Shown here piece after piece: positions 53,309 through 62,086 of a stretch of DNA of 64,000 nucleotides. The DNA is from Chitinophagaceae bacterium. Lineage in GTDB: Bacteria; Bacteroidota; Bacteroidia; Chitinophagales; Chitinophagaceae. A program made the position numbers and the translations under genes. The stretch is from the NCBI GenBank assembly GCA_016720585.1, contig JADKKH010000006.1, positions 62,001-126,000 of the forward strand, read 5' to 3'. The notes under the pieces are model-generated. The model saw nothing but the letters and a program-made list of their open reading frames with translations. It did not search any database and was not told the origin of the DNA. Every line of letters starts with the position of its first letter. Within the stretch, counting starts at the first letter, position 1.

Positions 53309-53377
53309 AAACTCCGAACTCCGAACTCCGAACTCTGAACTCTGAACACCGAACTCCGAACTATTGACTCCCGACTC
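53309..53377. repeat. Right iterated repeat array of the four-helix-bundle cassette
   Basis: AACTCCG, repeated with variants (ACTCTGA, ACACCGA, CTATTGA, CTCCCGA), the inverse of the GTTCGGAG units at 52831-52876. It ends at the radC stop codon. Confidence 0.8.
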
Positions 53378-54070
53378 TTATAGAAGTCCTTCATCAGCAA
53401 AACTGTAATACCCTTCTTCACTAACAATGATATGGTCAATAACGGCTATGTCGAGGTAACGTGCGGCTTCTTTTATTTTGGAGGTTAGTTGTTCATCAGC
53501 GCGGCTGGGTAACAGGCTTCCGGAGGGATGGTTATGACATAGGATGATATTAACGGCATCATTTTCCAAAGCTTTTCTAAGTATTACTTTGGGATCGGCA
53601 ACTGTACCGGTGATACCACCTTCGCTGACTATTTCAAAGTGATTGATCTTATTGGCACGGTTGAGCAACAGCACCGCAAAAACTTCATGCCGGTAATCCT
53701 TTAGTTTGGTTTGAAGGAATCCGGCTATATCACTGCTATTGGTAACCTTAGATTTTTTTAAGGGTTCCGAAGCCTGTCGCCTTCTTCCCAATTCCAGTGC
53801 TGCGACAAGGGTAATGGCTTTGGCCTCACCGATCCCTTTTATTTTCATCAATTCTTTGAGGGATACCTTACCCAACTCGCTAAGATTATCCTTACCGAGT
53901 TTCAGCACTTCCTTTGCAAGGTCAACCGCTGTTTTTTCTTTACTGCCATTATGAATTAAAATAGCCAGCAACTCAGAATTACTGAGATTTTCTGCACCAT
54001 TCAGTAGTAACTTTTCTCTCGGGCGGTCGTCTTTTGCCCATTGTTTAATTGAGTACTTGTGCTCTTGCAT
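53378..54070 (-). CDS. radC: RadC family protein (JAB/MPN domain)
   Basis: 230 residues. An N-terminal helical and HhH region (KIKGIGEAKAITLVAALEL) precedes a JAB metalloprotease-like domain (about 100-230) with H179, H181 (LCHNHPSG), S184 and D192. Metal ligands of the JAMM motif are intact. Its historic DNA-repair assignment is doubtful and the substrate is unknown. The start is 11 bp from the antiparallel next gene. The array next to its stop belongs to the four-helix-bundle cassette. Confidence 0.92.
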   Translation of the reverse strand: MQEHKYSIKQWAKDDRPREKLLLNGAENLSNSELLAILIHNGSKEKTAVDLAKEVLKLGKDNLSELGKVSLKELMKIKGIGEAKAITLVAALELGRRRQASEPLKKSKVTNSSDIAGFLQTKLKDYRHEVFAVLLLNRANKINHFEIVSEGGITGTVADPKVILRKALENDAVNIILCHNHPSGSLLPSRADEQLTSKIKEAARYLDIAVIDHIIVSEEGYYSFADEGLL

Positions 54071-54181
54071 AAAACAAGGTTAGCTAATATTTTTATCCTG
54101 TCAATACCACTAAACGGTATTAATGCGAGCCACCAGTTATCCCTATCCGCCATTTTTTTGAAAACGCTAAATCCGGTACTT

Positions 54182-54403
54182 ATGAAAACCAAAATGCTTT
54201 CTCCAATGGGCTCCCTTCATCCTTTCCTTTTTTTTGCCGTAGTGTATGTGGTGGCCCTTTTCTTTTCAATTTTTATCTGTTCCTCCCTTTTTTACAGTTG
54301 TAACGCCAGTCCGTCTAAAGTGAGTAGTGAAAGCCTGGTTCCGGCAGAAAAAACCGTATACACCGCAGCTTCGGTCACAAAAGGAACGGTTGCTATCAGG
54401 TAA
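54182..54403 (+). CDS. Small membrane or lipid-anchored protein, hypothetical
   Basis: 73 residues from the ATG at 54182. A hydrophobic segment (LHPFLFFAVVYVVALFFSIFI) ends CSSLFYSC, possibly a lipobox, followed by a short polar tail. A longer frame from 54059 overlaps radC. No homology recognised. It could be a chance frame between radC and prs. Confidence 0.35.
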   Translation: MKTKMLSPMGSLHPFLFFAVVYVVALFFSIFICSSLFYSCNASPSKVSSESLVPAEKTVYTAASVTKGTVAIR

Positions 54404-54461
54404 TTTGGCTCTTCCGGACAATATTTTTTGCTCATGCATATGGCGATTGAGTTGATAGTAA

Positions 54462-54469
54462 TATCTTCG
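54462..54469 (+). promoter_or_regulatory. Near-consensus -7 box before prs (TATCTTCG)
   Basis: One mismatch to TAnnTTTG, 16 bp before the prs ATG. Confidence 0.35.
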
Positions 54470-54485
54470 CCGCACATTTTAAGCC

Positions 54486-55433
54486 ATGCAAACTGCTAAA
54501 ATCTTCTCCGGAACCGGCTCACAACAACTGGCTGAGGAAATCTGTCTCCGATATGGAACCAAATTGGGGAAAGTAAATATTCAGAGATTCAGCGATGGTG
54601 AGATAAGCCCTATTTTCCTTGAAAGTGTCAGGGGGGATTATGTTTTCCTTGTACAAAGTACTTTTTCTCCTGCCGAAAATCTGATGGAGCTTCTTTTGAT
54701 GATTGATGCAGCCAAGAGAGCTTCTGCCTACAAAGTAATTGCCGTTATTCCCTATTATGGATATGCCCGCCAGGACCGGAAGGACCGGCCCAGGGTAGCC
54801 ATAGGAAGTAAGTTGGTTGCCAATATGTTAGTAGCTGCAGGGGCCAACAGGGTCATTACAATGGACCTCCACGCACCTCAGATACAGGGCTATTTTGACA
54901 TACCGGTTGACCATCTTGACAGTCACGCTGTTTTTATCCCTTATATAGAGAATCTGAGGCTTGAAAACCTTACCTTTGCCGCCCCTGACGTAGGAGCTAC
55001 CAACCGCATCAGGGAAATTGCCAGCTATTTTAATGCGGAAATGGTCATATGTGATAAGCACCGGAAAAGAGCAAATGAAATAGCGAGTATGGTTGTTATT
55101 GGGGATGTAACTGACCGGGATGTAGTAATAATCGACGACATCTGCGATACCGGAGGAACACTGGCAAAAAGTGCAGGTCTTTTAAAGGAAAAAGGGGCAA
55201 GAAGTGTGCGGGCCTTGATAACGCACCCGGTTTTGAGTGGTAAGGCTTACGAGAATATTGAAAACAGTGTGCTTGAAGAACTGATTGTGTGTGATACGAT
55301 ACCCGTGAAGAAAGAAAGTTCAAAGATAAAAGTGCTGAGCGTAGCAGAACTTTTTGCCGTAGCGATTCGCAATGCGTATGAAAACAAGAGTATAACAAGT
55401 CTCTTTATTCATTCTCAAAGACGGGATAAATAA
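54486..55433 (+). CDS. prs: Ribose-phosphate pyrophosphokinase
   Basis: 315 residues, standard length. It makes PRPP from ribose 5-phosphate and ATP for nucleotide, His and Trp synthesis. FSGTGSQQLAEEI, YGYARQDRKDRPR (flexible loop), VITMDLHAPQIQGYF and the PRPP-binding DRDVVIIDDICDTGGTLAKS are present. Cytosolic. rplY follows 67 bp downstream after a small inverted repeat. Confidence 0.96.
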   Translation: MQTAKIFSGTGSQQLAEEICLRYGTKLGKVNIQRFSDGEISPIFLESVRGDYVFLVQSTFSPAENLMELLLMIDAAKRASAYKVIAVIPYYGYARQDRKDRPRVAIGSKLVANMLVAAGANRVITMDLHAPQIQGYFDIPVDHLDSHAVFIPYIENLRLENLTFAAPDVGATNRIREIASYFNAEMVICDKHRKRANEIASMVVIGDVTDRDVVIIDDICDTGGTLAKSAGLLKEKGARSVRALITHPVLSGKAYENIENSVLEELIVCDTIPVKKESSKIKVLSVAELFAVAIRNAYENKSITSLFIHSQRRDK

Positions 55434-55441
55434 AAAATTTG

Positions 55442-55465
55442 AGGTTTGAGTTATAACTTAAACCT
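55442..55465. repeat. Palindrome AGGTTTGAGTTA/TAACTTAAACCT
   Basis: Two 12-bp inverted arms abut with one mismatch in the prs-rplY gap. No T tract follows, so it is not an obvious terminator; it is of the same loose type as the iterated repeats elsewhere. Confidence 0.5.
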
Positions 55466-55500
55466 TAAATCCTAAACAGTAAACAATAAACATTTATAAA

Positions 55501-56151
55501 ATGAAATCAATTACAATCGAAGGTCAACTGAGGACCGGATTCGGGAAAACAGCCACCCGGCAGATCCGCTCTCAGGAACTGGTGCCCGGTGTAATTTATG
55601 GCGGCGCACAGGAGATTAATTTTCAAGCTCCGGTTGCAGCTTTCAAAAAATTCGTCTACACACCAAGTTTCCAGGTAGCAGAAGTCGTTTTGGAGGGCAA
55701 AACGTACAGAACCATTTTGAAGGATTTACAGTTTGACAAAGTGGATGACAAATTAATCCACATTGACCTGCTGGAACTGGTGGAAGACAAAAAAGTGATC
55801 GCAGAGATTCCTTTGAAATTCGTTGGAGTTTCTAAAGGAGTTAAGGATGGTGGTAAACTCATCGTAAAGATCAAATCACTGAAAGTAAAAACATTTCCCA
55901 AATACCTGAAAGAGCAAATCGAGGTTAATATTGATAACCTGGAACTGAATGGTAATATCCGGGTAGAGGATGTAAAAATTGATCATTACGAAATTTTGAA
56001 TTCCCCCCGCATTCCTATTGCTTCGGTAGTATTAACCCGGCAATTGAAACAGGACGAAGCGACTGCCCCTGCGGCAGGTGCTGCTCCTGCTGCCGCCGCC
56101 GCACCTGCAGCCGCTGCTGCCCCGGCCGCTGCTGCCAAAGGAAAGAAATAA
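55501..56151 (+). CDS. rplY: 50S ribosomal protein L25/general stress protein Ctc
   Basis: 216 residues. An N-terminal L25 5S-rRNA-binding domain (about 1-95; FGKTATRQIRSQELVPGVIYGG) is followed by the TL5 C-terminal domain (about 100-185) and an Ala/Pro-rich tail ending KGKK. The tail (APAAAAAPAAAAAP) is low complexity and common in Bacteroidota L25. Close to prs and pth, an arrangement common in bacteria (prs-rplY-pth). Confidence 0.95.
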   Translation: MKSITIEGQLRTGFGKTATRQIRSQELVPGVIYGGAQEINFQAPVAAFKKFVYTPSFQVAEVVLEGKTYRTILKDLQFDKVDDKLIHIDLLELVEDKKVIAEIPLKFVGVSKGVKDGGKLIVKIKSLKVKTFPKYLKEQIEVNIDNLELNGNIRVEDVKIDHYEILNSPRIPIASVVLTRQLKQDEATAPAAGAAPAAAAAPAAAAAPAAAAKGKK

Positions 56152-56170
56152 TCTTTTTTTAGCTTATTCA

Positions 56171-56220
56171 AACCCGTCCTGCTATCCTGTGTTTATCAAA
56201 GGAGCCCGACGGGTTTTTTA
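56171..56220 (+). terminator. Rho-independent terminator after rplY
   Basis: AACCCGTC (56171-56178) and GACGGGTT (56208-56215) form an 8-bp stem with a 29-nt loop, followed by TTTTA. Confidence 0.7.
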
Positions 56221-56258
56221 TTGACTTAATCCGATATTTGGCATACGTAAATAATTTA

Positions 56259-56834
56259 ATGAAATTTCTAATCGTTGGTTTGGGAAATGCAGGAGACGAA
56301 TATGCTCATACCAGGCATAATATCGGCTTTGATGTTGTTCAAGGATTTGTTCAAAAACATGCCGGAAGTTTCCAGGTAGGCCGGCTAGCTTTTACTGCAG
56401 TGATAAAATTGAAAGGAAAGACTTTTATATGTATTTGTCCCACTACTTTTATGAACCTGAGCGGAAAAGCCGTAAAGTACTGGATGGAGAAAGAAAAAAT
56501 ATCGCTGGAAAGAGTGTTGGTTGTTGTAGATGATTTAGCCCTGCCTTTGAACAAACTCAGGGTAAGACCAACCGGTAGAGATGCAGGTCATAATGGTTTA
56601 AAAAGCCTTCAGGAGGAATTAGGTACACCAGATTATCCCAAACTCAGGTTTGGTATTGGCAATAATTACAGCAAAGGTCACCAGGCCAATTTTGTGCTGG
56701 GTAAATGGGAGAAAGAGGAGGTGCCCCTGGTAAAACTAAAAATTGAAAAATCAGTGGAGGTTATTGAAATCTTTGCTTTACAAGGTATTGCAGCCGCCAT
56801 GAACCAGGTAAATAATCAGGAGTTTTCATTATGA
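56259..56834 (+). CDS. pth: Peptidyl-tRNA hydrolase
   Basis: 191 residues from the ATG at 56259; a TTG at 56238 would add seven residues and is disfavoured. It releases peptidyl groups from tRNA. KFLIVGLGNAGDEYAHTRHNIGF carries the catalytic histidine (H20) in NxxTRHN; CPTTFMNLSGKAV and VVVDDLALPLNKLRVRP are further family motifs. Third gene of a prs-rplY-pth arrangement. Confidence 0.95.
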   Translation: MKFLIVGLGNAGDEYAHTRHNIGFDVVQGFVQKHAGSFQVGRLAFTAVIKLKGKTFICICPTTFMNLSGKAVKYWMEKEKISLERVLVVVDDLALPLNKLRVRPTGRDAGHNGLKSLQEELGTPDYPKLRFGIGNNYSKGHQANFVLGKWEKEEVPLVKLKIEKSVEVIEIFALQGIAAAMNQVNNQEFSL

Positions 56835-56862
56835 GAAATGAGATTGATTACTTACTTTAGCA

Positions 56863-56929
56863 GCCTGCCTACCGACAGGCAGGCCCAACCATTTTCCGAT
56901 AGTACTCAGCGTAGCAGAAGTATCGGGAA
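56863..56929. repeat. Two adjacent intergenic palindromes after pth
   Basis: GCCTGCCT (56863-56870) pairs with AGGCAGGC (56877-56884). It is followed by TTCCGATA (56894-56901) pairing imperfectly with TATCGGGAA (56921-56929) around TACTCAGCGTAGCAGAAG. Similar units recur at 43124 and 16191. No T tract follows. Confidence 0.75.
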
Positions 56930-57024
56930 TTTTAAAATCCAATTGACATAATGATGGCCTGAATATATGGGATGAACAGACTTTACATGTATCCGATGTA
57001 TTTATAAAAAAACACGCTCTGATT

Positions 57025-57636
57025 ATGAAAATTTTTTGTGTTGGCCGTAATTATGCAGCTCATGCTGAAGAATTAGGTAACGAAGTCCCAGACGAACCGG
57101 TGATTTTTATGAAGCCTAAAAGTGCCTTGCTGCAACCGCATACCCCGTTTTATTACCCGGAGTTCACGAATGAATTGCATTATGAATGTGAACTGGTACT
57201 CCGTATCAGTAAAAATGGCAAGTATATCCAGGATAAATTTGCCGGAAAATATTATGATGCCATTACAGCAGGCATAGACTTTACAGCCCGGGATATACAA
57301 AATGAATTAAAAGAAAAGGGATTGCCCTGGGAAAAAGCGAAAGCCTGGGATAATTCTGCGGTAATTGGTAAGTGGATCCCTTTGACAGAAATAAAAAATA
57401 AGAAGGACATCAATTTTTGTTTGTATAAAAACAAAGAGCTGGTACAACAGAGCAATTCATCCTTCATGATTCACAGCTTTGATAAAATTGTAGCTTATAT
57501 TTCTAATTTCTTTTCGGTCAATATCGGCGATATTATTTTTACCGGTACACCCGCCGGTGTCGGAGAGGTAGTAGTAGGAGATGAATTGGAAGCCTTTATT
57601 GAAGATGACAGCATGTTTACCCTGGAAGTAAAGTAA
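57025..57636 (+). CDS. Fumarylacetoacetate hydrolase (FAH) family protein
   Basis: 203 residues, the short single-domain FAH type (acylpyruvase or oxaloacetate tautomerase/decarboxylase class). Metal ligands E54 and E56 (HYECELVLRI) and D85 (AGIDFTARDIQ) are intact, with H13 (NYAAH) and the GTPAGVGEV loop near the C-terminus. The real substrate cannot be told from sequence. Expressed alone after a repeat-rich gap. Confidence 0.92.
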   Translation: MKIFCVGRNYAAHAEELGNEVPDEPVIFMKPKSALLQPHTPFYYPEFTNELHYECELVLRISKNGKYIQDKFAGKYYDAITAGIDFTARDIQNELKEKGLPWEKAKAWDNSAVIGKWIPLTEIKNKKDINFCLYKNKELVQQSNSSFMIHSFDKIVAYISNFFSVNIGDIIFTGTPAGVGEVVVGDELEAFIEDDSMFTLEVK

Positions 57637-57782
57637 TATTTCTTCATGTCTTTCGGGAAGCGGGCTATGCCAAACACAACGCCGGTTTTTAGATTTATTA
57701 TTAAAGTCTCTGTAAATTTTTTCTTCCTGGTTACTGTTCAGAATGAAGACAGGGAATGATGTGCGCAGAAGAGCTTTTGCCT

Positions 57783-57790
57783 TATTTTTG
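57783..57790 (+). promoter_or_regulatory. Candidate -7 box for the E1 gene (TATTTTTG)
   Basis: Exact TAnnTTTG, 22 bp before the ATG at 57813. No -33 element was recognised. Confidence 0.5.
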
Positions 57791-57812
57791 CTGCTTATAT
57801 TGATTGTTGTAA

Positions 57813-59945
57813 ATGATGGATATCAACCTATTACTGAAGGCGTACCGGTACATGAGCCAGGTGAAGGCAATGGCAGATACCTATGAAGCCAATCGTTCCA
57901 TTTGTAAATACGTTCATTCTACCTCCAGAGGTCACGAAGCCATTCAACTGGCTACAGCTTTTCAATTACACCCCACCGATTTTGTAAGTCCTTATTACCG
58001 GGATGAAAGCCTGATTTTAGGTTTGGGTTTTACGCCTTACCAGCAAATGCTGCAACTCCTGGCGAAAGGTGATGATATTTTTACCGGTGGCCGTGAATAT
58101 TATTCTCATCCAAACTATCGGGGTACTGATAAACCAACGATCATTCATCAGAGCAGTGCCACGGGAATGCAGGTAATTCCAACAACCGGTATTGCACAGG
58201 GTATTCAATACAAGGAAAGCCAGGCCTCCCCAAACCCCTCACAAGGAGGGGCTTTAAAGTCTTCAAATTTTTTAGAACCCTTTAAAAGCAAGGGTTCAGA
58301 AGTCCCCCCTTGCGGGGGATTTAGGGGGGCTATAGTTATTTGCTCTCTTGGAGATGCGAGTATGACCGAGGGCGAAGTAAGTGAAGCCTTTCAGTTTGCT
58401 GTGCTTAAACAGTTGCCTATTATTTATCTGGTACAGGATAATAACTGGGGCATCAGTGTTACAGCAGCCGAAGCCAGGGCCATGAATGCTTATGAATTTG
58501 TTGCCGGATTCAAGGGGATGAACCGGGTGCAGGTGGATGGCAGCGATTTTGAAGCTTCTTATTCTGTGATGAAAGAAGTGTGTGAGTTTGTTCGAAGAGA
58601 AAGAAAGCCTTACCTGGTTCATGCACAGGTGCCTTTATTAGGTCATCATACCAGTGGCGTCAGAAAAGAACATTACCGTACAGAGGAAGATTGGCTTAAA
58701 CATCTTGCACATGACCCGAATGCAAAACTCAGAAAAAAATTACTGGAACGGGGCATATCGGAAAGTGAATTAGTGAATATGGAAAAGGAGGCCTCCAAAT
58801 TAGTGACACAAGATTTTGCTAAAGCAGTAGCTGCAGCTGATCCTGATCCGGCAACAGTAGAAGACCATGTTTTTGCACCAACACCTGTTAACGAAGAGAA
58901 AGGGGAGAGAAACCCTGCTGGTTCTGAAAAAATTATCATGGTTGACGCTGCTTTATTTGCTATCCGTGAAATAATGGAACAGCATCCTGAAGCCATTTTA
59001 TATGGACAGGATGTCGGCAAAAGATTAGGTGGTGTATTCCGTGAAGCAGCAACACTGGCTGATCAGTTTGGGGAACACCGCGTATTTAATACGGCTATCC
59101 AGGAAGCGTATGTGGTGGGTTCTGCTGTTGGTATGAGTGCTGTGGGATTGAAGCCGATAGTGGAAGTGCAGTTTGGGGATTATATCTATCCGGGATTTAA
59201 TCAATTGGTGACAGAAGTTTCAAAGAGTTGTTACCTCACCTGTGGTAAGTTTCCGGTATCCATGATATTACGCGTACCGGTGGGTGCTTATGGCGGCGGC
59301 GGGCCTTATCACAGTGGCAGTGTAGAAACAACGGTACTTTCCATCAAAGGATTAAAAGTGGCATATCCATCCAATGCGGCTGACATGAAAGGATTGATGA
59401 AAGCTGCATACTATGACCCTAACCCGGTGGTGATGCTGGAACACAAAGGGCTTTACTGGAGTAAAGTACCGGGCACTGAGGATGCAAAAACACCGGAACC
59501 TTCGAAAGATTATATTCTGCCATTTGGTAAAGCCAATATTGTTTTGCATGCCGGTAAAGTTAGAATTGAACAAGGCGAAAGCTGCGTAATAATTACCTAT
59601 GGCATGGGCGTCTATTGGGCTAAAGCTGCTGCAAAGAATTTTTCTCAGCAAATAGAAGTCGTTGACCTTAGAACTTTATTTCCACTTGATGAAGAATTGA
59701 TTTTTGAAAGAGTCAGGCTTCATGGCAAATGTTTAGTACTAACGGAAGAACAACAAAACAATTCTTTTGCGGAAGCTTTGGCTGGAAGAATTTCTAAAAA
59801 TTGTTTTCAATCACTTGATGCAGCAGTAGAAGTTTTGGGCGCATTAAATCTACCTGCAGTACCGATGAATATAGGGCTTGAACAGGCGATGTTACCGAAT
59901 GCCCAGAAGGTAACTGATGTACTTAAAAGAATTCTTATATCTTAG
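57813..59945 (+). CDS. 2-oxoacid dehydrogenase E1, fused alpha and beta subunits, with in-frame repeat insertion
   Basis: 710 residues. The alpha part (about 1-370) has STSRGHEAIQLA, SPYYRDESLILGLG and the thiamine diphosphate motif G180-D-A-S...NN (G180 to N211). The beta part (about 375-710) has DVGKRLGGVFREAATLADQFG, VEVQFGDYIYPGFNQL and GAYGGGGPYHSGSVE. It decarboxylates branched-chain or similar 2-oxoacids in a dehydrogenase complex; E2 and E3 genes are not here. Residues 138-173 (QASPNPSQGGALKSS to PPCGGFRGA), just before the thiamine motif, are encoded by a 106-bp G/C palindrome element (58225-58330) and look foreign to the family, yet keep the frame. The insertion may fall in a surface loop; function retention is inferred. 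Confidence 0.93.
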   Translation: MMDINLLLKAYRYMSQVKAMADTYEANRSICKYVHSTSRGHEAIQLATAFQLHPTDFVSPYYRDESLILGLGFTPYQQMLQLLAKGDDIFTGGREYYSHPNYRGTDKPTIIHQSSATGMQVIPTTGIAQGIQYKESQASPNPSQGGALKSSNFLEPFKSKGSEVPPCGGFRGAIVICSLGDASMTEGEVSEAFQFAVLKQLPIIYLVQDNNWGISVTAAEARAMNAYEFVAGFKGMNRVQVDGSDFEASYSVMKEVCEFVRRERKPYLVHAQVPLLGHHTSGVRKEHYRTEEDWLKHLAHDPNAKLRKKLLERGISESELVNMEKEASKLVTQDFAKAVAAADPDPATVEDHVFAPTPVNEEKGERNPAGSEKIIMVDAALFAIREIMEQHPEAILYGQDVGKRLGGVFREAATLADQFGEHRVFNTAIQEAYVVGSAVGMSAVGLKPIVEVQFGDYIYPGFNQLVTEVSKSCYLTCGKFPVSMILRVPVGAYGGGGPYHSGSVETTVLSIKGLKVAYPSNAADMKGLMKAAYYDPNPVVMLEHKGLYWSKVPGTEDAKTPEPSKDYILPFGKANIVLHAGKVRIEQGESCVIITYGMGVYWAKAAAKNFSQQIEVVDLRTLFPLDEELIFERVRLHGKCLVLTEEQQNNSFAEALAGRISKNCFQSLDAAVEVLGALNLPAVPMNIGLEQAMLPNAQKVTDVLKRILIS
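58225..58330. repeat. REPIN-like pair of inverted palindromes inside the E1 coding region
   Basis: The left arm (58225-58264) contains the hairpin CCCCTC-ACAAG-GAGGGG. The right arm (58299-58330) contains CCCCCC-TTG-CGGGGG and ends GGATTTAGGGGGGC. The arms are inverted relative to each other, and the spacer holds a 7-bp hairpin GAACCCT/AGGGTTC (58275-58297). Confidence 0.75.
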
Positions 59946-61774
59946 CTTTTAAGATTCAGTTTTATCTGTAATTCCTCAAATTGCTTTTCATCAATTGTAG
60001 CCGGGGCATCCAGCATAACATCCCTTCCTGAATTATTTTTTGGAAAAGCTATAAAGTCGCGGATGCTTTCACTGCCACCAAGGATGGAACAAAGTCGATC
60101 GAAGCCAAAGGCGATACCTCCGTGTGGCGGGGCGCCGTATTCAAATGCGCCGAGTAAGAAACCAAACTTATGCAATTGCTCTTCTTCATTCATTCCCAAT
60201 GCAGCAAACATTTTTTCCTGCAACTCCCTTTGGAAAATACGGATAGACCCACCGCCAATTTCATTTCCGTTTAATACCATATCATACGCATTCGCTTTGA
60301 TACTCGCATACGGATGTTTTAAATATTCAGCCGCATTATCAATAACCGGATTATTATTGATCATCGTTTCTATTTGTTCAGGTTTGGGAGAAGTAAACGG
60401 ATGGTGACGGGCGACCCAGCGGTTGCCTTCTTCATCATATTCAAACAGCGGGAAATCCAAAACCCACAGGAGTTTAAACTCGGTATCTTTTCTCAGACCC
60501 AGGCGACCCGCCATTTCCATTCTTAAATCGCTGATGGATTTCCGGGTTCTTTCTTCCGCCCCGGCAAGAATTAAAATTAAATCACCGGCGTTCGCATTTG
60601 TTGCATCAGCAATGGCTTTCAATTTTTCTTCAGGGTAAAACTTGTCTACACTGCTTTTATATGTCCCGTCGGCATTTACTTTTATAAATACCAAACCCTT
60701 CATGCCTATCTGTGGACGTTTCACCCATTCGGTCAGTTCGTCTGTTTGTTTGCGACTGTATTCGCTGCAACCGGGAACAGAAATGGCGACCACCGTTTCT
60801 GCTTCATCAAATACTTTGAAGCCAGCATCATTTATTAATGCAGCATTATCTTGTTTGTCTGTATAAACTGTAGCAGGCTTTTTAAGATTCAACACTTTCA
60901 TATCAAACCGGATATCCGGTTTGTCATTGCCATAATTCCACATAGCATCTTCCCAGGTCATCCGCTGCACGGTTTCTGCATATTCAATTCCTTTTACTTC
61001 TTTGAAGATAGATTTGATCATTCCTTCAAACATATTCAGAATGTCTTCCTGTTCTACAAATGCCATTTCACAATCTATCTGTGTAAACTCCGGCTGACGG
61101 TCTGCCCGTAAATCTTCATCCCGGAAGCATTTTACTACCTGGTAGTATCGGTCGTAGCCACTCACCATCAATAACTGCTTGAATGTTTGGGGCGATTGCG
61201 GGAGCGCATAAAATTGTCCGGGGTTCATTCTTGATGGCACGACAAAATCCCGCGCACCTTCCGGCGTGGATTTGATCAGGAAAGGCGTTTCAATATCCAT
61301 AAACCCTTGCTGGTGTAAATAATTTCGGGCGGCACGGTTAACTGCATAACGCAGTTCCAGGTTTTTTTTCACGGCATTACGGCGTAAGTCAAGATAACGG
61401 TATTTCATCCGCAGGTCATCACCGCCATCGGTATCATCCTGGATAGTGAAGGGTGGAACAGCGGACTTGTTTAATATTTTGAAAGAGGTAACAGCAATTT
61501 CTATTTCGCCTGTTGGAATATTTCCATTTTTATTACTCCGTTCATTAACGGTACCCGTTGTTTGTAAGACAAACTCACGGCCGAGTGGATTTTCTTCCAG
61601 TTGTTTAGTCAGTTCTTCATTGAAAAGTAATTGGGTGATGCCGTAACGGTCCCGCAGATCAACAAAAGTGATAGAGGCTCCTAATTTTCTAACCGTTTGT
61701 ACCCAGCCAGCAAGGGTGACTTGGGTTCCTTTATTAATTATTCTAAGTTCTCCGCAGGTATGACTTCTGTACAT
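59942..61774 (-). CDS. aspS: Aspartyl-tRNA synthetase
   Basis: 610 residues from the ATG at 61774; an in-frame TTG at 61789 adds five residues and is disfavoured. A class II synthetase with an OB-fold anticodon-binding domain (about 1-110), catalytic motifs RYLDLRRN, CFRDEDLRADRQPEFTQID (motif 2) and AFGFDRLCSILGG (motif 3), and a GAD insertion domain of the bacterial type (about 300-420). It overlaps the convergent E1 gene by 4 bp at their stops. A TATATTTG box on the minus strand at 61905-61912 may be its promoter, giving a leader of about 120 nt. Confidence 0.96.
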   Translation of the reverse strand: MYRSHTCGELRIINKGTQVTLAGWVQTVRKLGASITFVDLRDRYGITQLLFNEELTKQLEENPLGREFVLQTTGTVNERSNKNGNIPTGEIEIAVTSFKILNKSAVPPFTIQDDTDGGDDLRMKYRYLDLRRNAVKKNLELRYAVNRAARNYLHQQGFMDIETPFLIKSTPEGARDFVVPSRMNPGQFYALPQSPQTFKQLLMVSGYDRYYQVVKCFRDEDLRADRQPEFTQIDCEMAFVEQEDILNMFEGMIKSIFKEVKGIEYAETVQRMTWEDAMWNYGNDKPDIRFDMKVLNLKKPATVYTDKQDNAALINDAGFKVFDEAETVVAISVPGCSEYSRKQTDELTEWVKRPQIGMKGLVFIKVNADGTYKSSVDKFYPEEKLKAIADATNANAGDLILILAGAEERTRKSISDLRMEMAGRLGLRKDTEFKLLWVLDFPLFEYDEEGNRWVARHHPFTSPKPEQIETMINNNPVIDNAAEYLKHPYASIKANAYDMVLNGNEIGGGSIRIFQRELQEKMFAALGMNEEEQLHKFGFLLGAFEYGAPPHGGIAFGFDRLCSILGGSESIRDFIAFPKNNSGRDVMLDAPATIDEKQFEELQIKLNLKS

Positions 61775-62086
61775 AGTTTTATTCTTCAATATGGTTCAAT
61801 AGTATTTCAGGGTACTAATATCAATGACTAAGCAATGATGACCCGCCGGCAGGCAATTAGCAATAACGCTGCTGGTTACCAGATCATTACACCCCAACAA
61901 CCCGCAAATATAAGGCAAAAGCCAGCCAGCCGCTTGCAAATTGAGAAACCATTACTTATATTTATAGACGTAAGACGAACCGTATTTGTTGAAAACTCAT
62001 TAAAATCCATCCCATGATTACCCTTGCCATCATCTGCCTTGTCCGGCGTTATATTCTCCAGGGCAGAAAAAAACAACCCATATTAG
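61775..62086. other. Intergenic region between aspS and a membrane protein gene
   Basis: About 310 bp with only the -7 box above and a half-palindrome (CCGCCGGCAGGCAA near 61844) recognised. A 27-residue plus-strand frame at 62014 has no further support. No RNA gene seen. Confidence 0.45.
61905..61912 (-). promoter_or_regulatory. Candidate -7 box for aspS (TATATTTG)
   Basis: Exact TAnnTTTG on the minus strand, about 130 bp before the ATG. Supporting -33 element not clear. Confidence 0.4.

Noticed and set aside
52831..53377. Possible CRISPR array in the iterated repeats
   Set aside because: Units are 7 or 21 bp and contiguous, without unique spacers of 30-40 bp, and no cas genes are nearby.
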